From Solobacterium sp. UBA636 (GTDB lineage Bacteria > Bacillota_I > Bacilli_A > Erysipelotrichales > Erysipelotrichaceae), in contig DBOW01000020.1 of assembly GCA_002299675.1 (NCBI GenBank), positions 1,491-7,157 of the forward strand: 5,667 nucleotides of DNA, in the 5' to 3' direction. Numbering within the stretch: position 1 is the first letter of the stretch; each line of letters starts with the position of its first letter. Below, in pieces: positions 1 through 5,036 of this stretch. The position numbers and the translations under genes were made by a program. The notes below the pieces were generated by a model. It was not told where the DNA came from. It saw only the letters and a program-made list of their open reading frames with translations, and ran no database searches.

Positions 1-2
1 CA

Positions 3-215
3 AAAGAAATAGAAAAAATTTTAGAAGAGTCTAACAAAATCAGGGAAGAAAATGCTCAGAAAATTGATGATGCGATTATTGAAACAAATATTCGCTATGT
101 TTTAAAAGGGAAGATCTCCATTGAAGAAGCTGCTGAGGACTGTGGTTTAACAGTTGAAGATTTTTCGAAAAAGAAAGAAGAATATTGCGAAAACAGAGGA
201 ATATCGTCTAAATAA
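3..215 (+). CDS. C-terminal end of an unidentified protein (5' end outside window)
   Basis: An open frame enters from the left edge and runs 70 codons to a TAA; no start is visible, so only the C-terminus is seen. The visible part is highly charged: a Lys/Glu-rich, probably helical first half, then a segment reading GKISIEEAAEDCGLTVEDF and a basic end. That segment resembles the short helix-turn-helix-like tail (IEEAAxxxGLxxEE) often found at the end of Rpn/PD-(D/E)XK transposase-like nucleases and some small regulators. That likeness alone does not identify the protein, and no catalytic motif is in view. A strong hairpin terminator begins at its stop codon, so it is the last gene of its transcript and converges on the tmRNA gene. 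The reading frame is well supported; the function is not. Confidence 0.6.
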   Translation, partial: KEIEKILEESNKIREENAQKIDDAIIETNIRYVLKGKISIEEAAEDCGLTVEDFSKKKEEYCENRGISSK

Positions 216-248
216 AAGGGCTGCCAAGGCAGTCCTTTAAATTTTTTT
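214..248 (+). terminator. Rho-independent terminator, probably bidirectional
   Basis: The arms AAAGGGCTGCC (215-225) and GGCAGTCCTTT (228-238) pair along their length, with one G-U on the + strand, and are followed by AAA and seven T (242-248). This ends the upstream + strand gene. Read on the minus strand, the same hairpin lies just past the 3' CCA of tmRNA and is followed by a weaker TTTTATTT run, so it may also end the secG-smpB-ssrA transcript. Confidence 0.88.
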
Positions 249-249
249 C

Positions 250-600
250 TGGTGGAGATGAGGGGAATCGAACCCCTGTCCAGAAAGAGTCCCCATCGAG
301 GCGTCTACAGTTTAGTTTAATTTTTGATAAGACTCTGTTTAGGGCTTAAACTACCCAGCAGAGAATTCCTCTTTTCGGTTTTCGGCTTGTAAGATTATGA
401 AGGCAACTTACTTCACCTAGTTTGTGTTTGAGACTATGACTTACAAACATGGGCCATAGAATTACGCCTTAAGCTAACGTCGCTTGTTTAGGCGAAACAA
501 TAATTGTTATTATTGCCGAATAAATTTAATTTGACAATTAGGTCGTCACTCCACTGCAGCCAGGATCCAACATACAATCTGTCGAAACCGGAACATCCCC
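250..600 (-). ncRNA. ssrA: Transfer-messenger RNA (tmRNA)
   Basis: tmRNA acts as both tRNA-Ala and mRNA: with SmpB it enters stalled ribosomes, accepts the nascent chain and adds a degradation tag. The gene is about 351 nt, a normal size for a one-piece tmRNA. On the minus strand it starts GGGGATGTTCCGGTTTCGAC and ends with a T-arm (AGGGG TTCGATT CCCCT) and an encoded CCA (252-250). The acceptor ends pair over 7 bp (600-594 with 254-260), including the G3-U pair (598 with 256) that alanyl-tRNA synthetase reads. The tag frame lies about 80 nt from the 5' end. The stretch just after its stop can fold back on it (CGCCTAAACAAGC with GCTTAAGGCG), as expected for helix 5. The gene follows smpB by 2 nt, so the mature 5' end is probably made by processing a shared transcript (inference), RNase P being the usual enzyme. 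Confidence 0.97.
488..517 (-). other. tmRNA proteolysis-tag reading frame, tag (A)GNNNNYCFA
   Basis: Inside tmRNA, the frame GGC AAT AAT AAC AAT TAT followed by TGT TTC GCC TAA encodes GNNNNYCFA; with the alanine carried by tmRNA itself the tag would be AGNNNNYCFA, ten residues. I placed the resume codon at GGC because Bacillus tmRNA also resumes on GGC (tag AGKTNSFNQNVALAA) and because TTATTC precedes it, resembling the TAGTC before the E. coli resume codon. The end is unusual: most tags finish -LAA or -VAA, whereas -YCFA recalls the -YAFA of mycoplasmas with a Cys in place of Ala. Only one stop codon is present. Confidence 0.8.
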
Positions 601-602
601 AT

Positions 603-1049
603 TTAGCGCCTTAGCGCTTTTTTAGCTTCCATATCCATGGTTCTGGCTCTGTCATCCTCGCGCTTGTCATAGAGGGTTTTACCTCTGGCCAGTGCAATTT
701 CCAGCTTGGCTTTACCATCTTTGAGATAAAGCTTCAGCGGTATGACAGTCAGACCCTGAATTTTTACTTTGGTGGCCAGTTTAACTATTTCGTGTTTATG
801 AAGAAGCAGTTTTCTGTCTCTTTCTTCATCATGGTTGAAATAGGATGAAGCACTTTGCCACCTGGCGATATGCATTCCCTTTATATAAGCTTCGTTATGA
901 ATAAAAGAGATAAAGGAATCTTTTAATTGAACTTTACCTTTTTTGATCGATTTAATCTCCGATCCTAAGAGAGATAGTCCGGCTTCATATTTATCGATTA
1001 TTTCATAATCGTGATAAGCCTTGCGATTTACGTTTATTTCTTTAATCAT
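603..1049 (-). CDS. smpB: SsrA-binding protein SmpB
   Basis: SmpB binds the tRNA-like part of tmRNA and brings it to the empty A site of stalled ribosomes; its tail probes the mRNA channel. The 148-residue protein matches the family along its length: NRKAYHDYEI at the start, GLSLLGSEIKSIKKGKVQLK (residues 24-43), the RKLLLHKHEI motif (79-88), GLTVIPLKLY (99-108) and a basic tail beginning RGKTLYDKRED (122-132). I chose the ATG at 1049 because homologues begin a few residues before NRKAYHDY. A TTG at 1079 would add ten hydrophobic residues and lies inside the hairpin after secG. The Shine-Dalgarno is poor: only TTTTTTGGCTT precedes the start, so translation may be weak or depend on the upstream hairpin. 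It is 33 nt after secG and 2 nt before ssrA. Confidence 0.96.
   Translation of the reverse strand: MIKEINVNRKAYHDYEIIDKYEAGLSLLGSEIKSIKKGKVQLKDSFISFIHNEAYIKGMHIARWQSASSYFNHDEERDRKLLLHKHEIVKLATKVKIQGLTVIPLKLYLKDGKAKLEIALARGKTLYDKREDDRARTMDMEAKKALRR
605..618 (-). repeat. Short hairpin over the smpB stop codon, next to the tmRNA 5' end
   Basis: On the minus strand AGCGC-TAAG-GCGCT forms a 5-bp stem with a 4-nt loop, built from a tandem GCGCTAAG/GCGCTAAA. It covers the last codons of smpB and ends four bases before the first G of tmRNA. It could influence processing at the smpB-ssrA junction, but the stem is short and may simply reflect the coding sequence. On the + strand it is followed by six T, yet no + gene ends here. 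Confidence 0.4.
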
Positions 1050-1054
1050 AAGCC

Positions 1055-1084
1055 AAAAAAATAAAAGGGTTAGTATCAACCCTT
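1055..1084 (-). terminator. Intrinsic terminator or attenuator between secG and smpB
   Basis: Minus strand: AAGGGTT (1084-1078), loop GATACT, AACCCTT (1071-1065), then TTATTTTTT ending at 1055. The 7-bp stem starts within the secG stop codon, and the T-run ends five bases before the smpB ATG. It has the form of an intrinsic terminator with a moderate stem. Because no convincing promoter separates it from smpB, partial read-through is likely, which would set smpB and ssrA levels relative to secG (inference). Confidence 0.7.
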
Positions 1085-1304
1085 ATTCAACTATTCTAAT
1101 TACGATAACCAGTACGAAGAAGATTATTCCCAGGGCCATTGTAATATTGGAAATTACTTTTTCAGGTCCTCTTTCTTTCATATTTTGGAATAAACCTAAA
1201 TCACTTGAACCGGTGAATGCGCTAAGTCCATCAGACTTGCCACCCTGTAATAGTGAGATAAGGATTAATAGAACAGATACAATAATCAGTATAACTCTCA
1301 GCAT
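1083..1304 (-). CDS. secG: Protein-export membrane protein SecG
   Basis: SecG is the small accessory subunit of the SecYEG translocation channel in the cytoplasmic membrane and assists SecA-driven protein export. The 73-residue product has the family layout: first membrane helix at residues 2-19, the hallmark loop LLQGGKSDGLSAFTGSS (18-34), the conserved RGPEK (45-49) and a second membrane helix at 51-71. Length is normal for SecG. The ATG at 1304 is preceded by a good ribosome binding site, AAAGGAG, five bases upstream, and by a promoter about 25 bases further back. In many Bacillota secG heads a cluster with rnr (RNase R), smpB and ssrA; here smpB follows directly and rnr is absent. Confidence 0.95.
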   Translation of the reverse strand: MLRVILIIVSVLLILISLLQGGKSDGLSAFTGSSDLGLFQNMKERGPEKVISNITMALGIIFFVLVIVIRIVE

Positions 1305-1326
1305 AATACTCCTTTAATGCCATATA

Positions 1327-1355
1327 ATGATACTTCTTTTTTTGCCTCTTTTCAA
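1327..1355 (-). promoter_or_regulatory. Sigma-A-type promoter for secG (and smpB-ssrA)
   Basis: On the minus strand TTGAAA (1355-1350; 5 of 6 consensus) is separated by exactly 17 bp from TATCAT (1332-1327; 5 of 6). Transcription would start near 1320, giving a leader of about 16 nt that carries the AAAGGAG ribosome binding site of secG. Its -35 box interlocks with that of the opposing rightward promoter. Confidence 0.75.
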
Positions 1356-1370
1356 TATTTTTAGTAAAAT
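1342..1370 (+). promoter_or_regulatory. Sigma-A-type promoter for the rightward operon
   Basis: TTGCCT (1342-1347; 4 of 6) is 17 bp from TAAAAT (1365-1370; 5 of 6). The predicted start near 1377 falls right at the first possible ATG (1379) of the downstream gene. The spacer contains the -35 box of the secG promoter, so the two promoters occupy overlapping DNA and RNA polymerase could probably not hold both at once. Confidence 0.6.
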
Positions 1371-1376
1371 TACCTA
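1362..1376. repeat. Imperfect inverted repeat over the rightward promoter -10 box
   Basis: TAGTAA (1362-1367), two bases, then TTACCTA (1370-1376) form a six-base inverted repeat with one bulged C. It covers the -10 element and reaches the likely transcription start, where a repressor would act. A MarR-type domain is encoded two genes into this operon, so autoregulation is possible. The repeat is short and AT-rich and may be chance. Confidence 0.25.
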
Positions 1377-1378
1377 GT

Positions 1379-1939
1379 ATGTTAATGGAATTTGAGTTCA
1401 CAGAAGAATTATCTAAGCGTCGAGATACTCTTAAAAAAGAGGGCATGGATATTTACTGTCTTTTTGTGCTCTATGGGATGGAAGTAATTATTGCGAATAA
1501 ATTTAACGATAAATATGAGCAGCTTCTGTGTCTGCCTATTCTGAAGTATCAGCATAAATCGGTTAATGGTGTTAAGTCGGTTATTCAGAAACAGATGCTC
1601 AGTTCTTATCTGTTTATTTATCTGCCAAAGGGCGATCATGTCTATGATTTAAGAATAGATGGTGTTTCTTTTAAAGTCTTAAACAGAAACAATGATGAAG
1701 GTAAGCTTACCGGCTATGACTTAAGCTATGCTGAAAAAATTATGGAGTGTGGAGGCATTGTGGATATGTCTAAGGCTATAAAGGAAAATGATAGAGTAAA
1801 GATTGTTTCTGGCCCTTTAAAGGAAATGGAGGCCAGAATTATCAAAATGGATCCCAGAAACCGCAACGCCAAGGTATCGGTGGATTTTCTGGGCCGTGTT
1901 ACCGAGGTGTGGCTGCCTTTTGAATATATGGATGTCTGA
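1379..1939 (+). CDS. NusG paralogue of the LoaP type, transcription antitermination factor
   Basis: NusG paralogues ride on RNA polymerase and promote read-through or termination in selected operons; LoaP does so in Bacillota, usually for the operon it heads. An NGN-like domain spans about residues 23-125 (MDIYCLFVLYGMEV, later SSYLFIYLPKG), followed by GGIVDMSKAI and a C-terminal KOW domain (about 135-186) with NDRVKIVSGPLKEMEARI and VSVDFLGRVTEV. The start is uncertain. The frame opens directly after an in-frame TAG with ATG 1379, which has no ribosome binding site and nearly coincides with the predicted transcript start (leaderless). ATG 1385 is a second option. ATG 1445 (164 residues, MDIYCLFV) fits where the family normally begins and follows AAAGAGGGC, although that spacing is short. 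The TGA stop overlaps the next ATG by one base (TGATG), implying translational coupling. Not the housekeeping NusG. Confidence 0.85.
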   Translation: MLMEFEFTEELSKRRDTLKKEGMDIYCLFVLYGMEVIIANKFNDKYEQLLCLPILKYQHKSVNGVKSVIQKQMLSSYLFIYLPKGDHVYDLRIDGVSFKVLNRNNDEGKLTGYDLSYAEKIMECGGIVDMSKAIKENDRVKIVSGPLKEMEARIIKMDPRNRNAKVSVDFLGRVTEVWLPFEYMDV

Positions 1940-3066
1940 TGGAAGGTAATTATCTGGATTTATTATCGGCTGCGCTTTTTAGATGCAACCAGAAATATTA
2001 CGACAAGGTCCTTAGTGAATACGGGCTTTCTTATTCTGGGCTTATTTTTCTGATTTCTATTTATGAAGATGAAGGACTGATGCTCAACAGGCTGGCTCAG
2101 GATGGGGGGTTTGACAAGGGTTCCATTACCAAGGCTATTTACAAGCTGGAGGAAAATGGTTTTGTACATATCGTTGACTCAAAAAAAGATAAAAGAGCCA
2201 AGGAACTTTATACCACACAAAAGACAAGAGATCTGATGCCAAGTCTTTATCAGATCAGGCAGGAATATCTTAATTATCTTACCAAGGATACTGATATGGC
2301 CGCTTTTGATATGTATCAGGAGGTTCTTTCCCACATTCTTGAAAAAGCCAAAGAGTATTCAAAAACTACCATTGATATAAATAACCTGCAGGTTTGTGAT
2401 TTTAAGCCTTTAAGCTTTAATGATTATGATGATTTGAGCTGTTCGGTTATTTATACAGGAGGCTGCAACTTCAGGTGTGGTCACTGTACAAATAAGAATC
2501 TGGTATTTTTGAGTTCTACACAGAAATACAAATCGGTTAAAGAAATAATTGATTATCTTACCAGGCGTTCCGGTATGCTTCAGGGGGTCTGTATAAAGGG
2601 CGGGGAACCACTTCTTCATGATGGTGTTTTTCAGCTTCTTAAGGAAATAAAAGCACTCGGTTTAAACGTGAAACTGTCAACCAATGGGTCTTTGTTTGAA
2701 AAGCTTAAACAGGCTGTTGATCTTGAGCTTATCGATAAGGTAGAGATAAATATAATGGGTTCAAGGGATGTTTATGCAGCCTGCATAGGCCTTGATGAAT
2801 TCGATCTGTCTGGTTTAAATAGAACAATTGAATATCTAAAAAAAGATGTCATAGATTATGAATTTTCTCTGCTTCTTAGAAAGAGCGAAATTGACTATGA
2901 TGATTTGGGTCTGTGGCTAAAGGGAATTAAAAAGCTTAATTTAATCAGACTGAAGAAAAGTGACAGCTGTATTGATACAAATATTTCGATGCTGAGTGAA
3001 GATGAAATAAACGGTATTAAGGCTGTGCTTGATAAATATATAGATAATGTGGTTATAGGTGACTAA
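1939..3066 (+). CDS. Fusion of MarR-type winged-helix domain and NrdG2-like radical-SAM domain
   Basis: Residues 1-140 are a MarR-type DNA-binding domain: a helical start, the recognition region LNRLAQDGGFDKGSITKAIY (49-68), KLEENGFVHIV, the wing SKKDKRAKELY (81-91) and long dimerisation-type helices to about 140. Residues 160-375 are a radical-SAM domain like the NrdG2 activases of anaerobic ribonucleotide reductase. It has GGCNFRCGHC with Cys176, Cys180 and Cys183 (CX3CX2C, for the 4Fe-4S cluster), a GGEP motif at 221-224 for SAM binding and LSTNG at 246-250. Known NrdG enzymes use SAM to make the glycyl radical on NrdD. All cluster ligands are present, so the radical-SAM part could be active, although the NrdD-like partner next door lacks the target glycine. 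No stop or frameshift separates the two domains. The ATG overlaps the previous stop. The role of the fusion is unknown; a transcription factor with an Fe-S sensor is one possibility. Confidence 0.88.
   Translation: MEGNYLDLLSAALFRCNQKYYDKVLSEYGLSYSGLIFLISIYEDEGLMLNRLAQDGGFDKGSITKAIYKLEENGFVHIVDSKKDKRAKELYTTQKTRDLMPSLYQIRQEYLNYLTKDTDMAAFDMYQEVLSHILEKAKEYSKTTIDINNLQVCDFKPLSFNDYDDLSCSVIYTGGCNFRCGHCTNKNLVFLSSTQKYKSVKEIIDYLTRRSGMLQGVCIKGGEPLLHDGVFQLLKEIKALGLNVKLSTNGSLFEKLKQAVDLELIDKVEINIMGSRDVYAACIGLDEFDLSGLNRTIEYLKKDVIDYEFSLLLRKSEIDYDDLGLWLKGIKKLNLIRLKKSDSCIDTNISMLSEDEINGIKAVLDKYIDNVVIGD
3057..3062 (+). promoter_or_regulatory. Ribosome binding site that decides the nrdD-like start
   Basis: AGGTGA lies five bases before ATG 3068 and inside the last codons of the upstream gene. 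It favours ATG 3068 (protein beginning MFQVVKRDG, as ATP-cones usually do) over GTG 3059, which overlaps the site itself. Confidence 0.7.
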
Positions 3067-3067
3067 G

Positions 3068-4681
3068 ATGTTTCAGGTAGTTAAAAGAGATGGAAATGTT
3101 GTAGATTTTGATTTAAATAAAATAGTAACAGTTATTACTAAAGCTTTTGATGCGACAGGAAGAAGCTATCATCCAAGCATTATTGAGACCCTGGCTTTGA
3201 AGGTAACCAGCCGTTTTGACGAAAAGATACTTGATGGTTTAATCAATGTAGAAGATATTCAGGACCTGGTTGAAGAAACTCTTTCTTTAAATGGCTACTG
3301 GGATGTTTCTAAAGCCTATATTCTGTATCGTAAACAGCGGGAGAAATCCAGAAATATTGAACTGGCTCTGGATGAATATAGAGGAGTTGTTGATTCCTAT
3401 CTTGATCACAAAACAGAAAAGTTTATTAAGCCTTATTCGATTGGCGGTTTAATCGCCTACAATTCATCTTCGGTAACTGCTTCTTACTGGCTGGATGATA
3501 TTTATGATAAACAGGTAAAGGAAGCGCATGTTAAGGGTGATATTTATCTGCATGATTTATCGATGCTGACGGGAGAAAATGTTGGTCTTTCTTTAAATAA
3601 AATGCTTAATAAAGGTTTTGGCGGGGTCAATGGAATGGCCTATTCGGCAGGAGCCCGTCATGTTTCCACTTTTATTTCGCAGCTTTTAAAATATATTGAA
3701 GTAGTTCAGTATGAATGGGCAGGTTCTATAAGCATCAATGGTTTTGATACACTTATGGCTCGATTTGTCCGTAAGGATAATCTGGATTATTATGAAGTGA
3801 AGCAGAATATTCAGACCCTGATTTTTGAGCTGAATGTAACTACCCGCTGGGGCTATGTGGCACCTTTTACCTGTCTTTGTCTGAATCTTTTTGATGAAGA
3901 GTATCAGAAAGAAATGGATATGATAAACAGGGCAATTAAAGAAATAATGCTTCAGGGTGATTCAGTAGGCAACAGGTTTTCTTATCCTATAATCTGTTAC
4001 AGTGTTTCTGATGAACTGAAAAATCGTGAACTGGTATATGAGGAAGCTATATTTAAAAATATGCTTAATGGCCATGATAACATGACTTCATCTTATTTTG
4101 GCTACAAAGAAGATACAGGTTCAATCGGTTCGGTATCAGTCAACCTGGGGCGTATATTTAACAGGGCTAAAAATGACGAAGATTATTATCATCGCATTGA
4201 TAAGGCTTTAAAACTGGCACTTCGGGCTCTGGAACAGAAGAAAGATATTGTGATTAAGCTGTTTAATGAAGGTCTTTATCCTTTAAGCAGAAAATATCTT
4301 GATAATCTGGATGACTTTATCGGAGTTGTTGATCTGACTGGTTTAAAGGAGATTCAGAATGAGGAATTGAGAATAAATACAGTCAGATATATCAGAAACA
4401 GCATAGAGGGCAAAGCTTCATTAAGGGCTTCATGTTCGCTCAATGCGGCCCACAGTTTTGCCAAGAAGGATAAAAGAAATACCACTTATTCTCTGGATCT
4501 TTGTGATGGCAATGATGTTTTTGAAATTCTGGATGTTCTTTCGGTTTATGATGAATATTTTGATGCCGGAATGTTGGCTGAACTTAAGACAAATGGGTTT
4601 AATTTAGATATAGTGAATAAGATTGCGTGCAATTACTCTGTCACTTATTTTAAAATAAACACAAGGAGTCAAAATGGATGA
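3068..4681 (+). CDS. NrdD-like protein with ATP-cone but without catalytic cysteines or glycyl-radical domain
   Basis: This is a homologue of the anaerobic (class III) ribonucleoside-triphosphate reductase NrdD. Residues 1-90 form an ATP-cone (FQVVKRDGNVVDFDLNKI, then INVEDIQDLVEETL, ending AYILYRKQRE), the domain that binds ATP or dATP. The core keeps family blocks: AHVKGDIYLHDLSML (153-167), KGFGGVNG (182-189), QYEWAGS (214-220), VAPFT (264-268), GDSVGNRFSYPI (297-308) and TGSIGSVSVNLGRI (350-363). It departs where catalysis happens. Where NrdD has the CAG-type cysteine after LSG, this has GENVG (169-173); where NrdD has MCCRL it has SSYF (341-344). The chain ends at YFKINTRSQNG, so both CxxC zinc pairs and the RVxGY glycyl-radical motif, about 50-60 residues, are missing. 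At 537 residues it is shorter than typical NrdD (about 600-750). The frame is intact and the stop overlaps the next gene by 8 bases, so it looks like a maintained pseudoenzyme rather than a fresh truncation. Confidence 0.85.
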   Translation: MFQVVKRDGNVVDFDLNKIVTVITKAFDATGRSYHPSIIETLALKVTSRFDEKILDGLINVEDIQDLVEETLSLNGYWDVSKAYILYRKQREKSRNIELALDEYRGVVDSYLDHKTEKFIKPYSIGGLIAYNSSSVTASYWLDDIYDKQVKEAHVKGDIYLHDLSMLTGENVGLSLNKMLNKGFGGVNGMAYSAGARHVSTFISQLLKYIEVVQYEWAGSISINGFDTLMARFVRKDNLDYYEVKQNIQTLIFELNVTTRWGYVAPFTCLCLNLFDEEYQKEMDMINRAIKEIMLQGDSVGNRFSYPIICYSVSDELKNRELVYEEAIFKNMLNGHDNMTSSYFGYKEDTGSIGSVSVNLGRIFNRAKNDEDYYHRIDKALKLALRALEQKKDIVIKLFNEGLYPLSRKYLDNLDDFIGVVDLTGLKEIQNEELRINTVRYIRNSIEGKASLRASCSLNAAHSFAKKDKRNTTYSLDLCDGNDVFEILDVLSVYDEYFDAGMLAELKTNGFNLDIVNKIACNYSVTYFKINTRSQNG

Positions 4682-5036
4682 TTTAAAAAAATTCGAAAAC
4701 CGCGAAGATGACTGGCTGGCTAAGCAGAGAAGACTTGAAAGCCGTATTTCACCCTGGGATCTGGATGATGCCAGAAAGCTTAAAAATGAACATGAAAAAA
4801 TTCATTCAGACTATAACAGGCGTAAATACTCTGCCAGCGTAAACAGAAAAGGCAGCAGTTTCGCAGTTAATCTGATCATGGGCATTATCATGGCTTTATT
4901 CATCACGATATTTATTGTGATCATGATTAGGATGTTCAGTCGAAGTACTTTGAGAACGGGCAGTTTTCTTGTATATGTTCTGGTGTTAATCTGTATTGTA
5001 ATGGCTGGCATATCAGCTGGCGGAAAGAGGAGATAA
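4674..5036 (+). CDS. Small membrane protein of unknown function, two predicted helices
   Basis: I do not recognise a family. The 120-residue product has a charged, probably helical and cytoplasmic N-terminal half (residues 1-60, rich in Lys, Arg, Glu and Asp, with PWDLDDARKL at 27-36). It is followed by two strongly hydrophobic segments (about 63-86 and 97-115) split by a short polar Arg/Ser loop, and a basic end GGKRR. The ATG is preceded by a strong ribosome binding site, AAGGAG, six bases upstream, which lies in the last codons of the nrdD-like gene; the two frames overlap by 8 bases. It is followed by the SPFH gene with a one-base overlap (TAATG). Many SPFH genes sit beside a small membrane partner of the NfeD type, but this protein has no visible NfeD OB-fold, so any partnership is inference. 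Confidence 0.82.
   Translation: MDDLKKFENREDDWLAKQRRLESRISPWDLDDARKLKNEHEKIHSDYNRRKYSASVNRKGSSFAVNLIMGIIMALFITIFIVIMIRMFSRSTLRTGSFLVYVLVLICIVMAGISAGGKRR

Noticed and set aside
605..624. Terminator on the + strand (hairpin AGCGC-CTTA-GCGCT followed by six T)
   Set aside because: The stem is only 5 bp and no + strand gene or transcript is expected to end here; it lies in the coding region of smpB.
1047..1079. TTG start at 1079 for smpB, adding a hydrophobic N-terminus
   Set aside because: The extra ten residues are translated from the hairpin and T-run after secG; SmpB homologues start just before NRKAYHDY, which fits ATG 1049.
1021..1446. Open frames on the + strand at 1021-1317 and on the minus strand at 1231-1446
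   Set aside because: They overlap secG, smpB and the LoaP-like gene, lack ribosome binding sites and family likeness, and give low-complexity translations; they are shadow frames.
1937..1939. TGA read as tryptophan, as in mycoplasmas
   Set aside because: TGA ends the LoaP-like and nrdD-like frames exactly at gene junctions, and no gene contains an internal TGA.
3059..3061. GTG 3059 as the nrdD-like start
   Set aside because: ATG 3068 has the AGGTGA site at proper spacing and gives the usual ATP-cone start MFQVVKRDG.
4600..4800. A frameshift hiding the missing glycyl-radical end of NrdD in another frame
   Set aside because: I read all three + frames past 4681: one is the small membrane protein, another stops within a few codons, and the frame of the gene itself hits a stop soon after. 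None shows CxxC or RVxGY.
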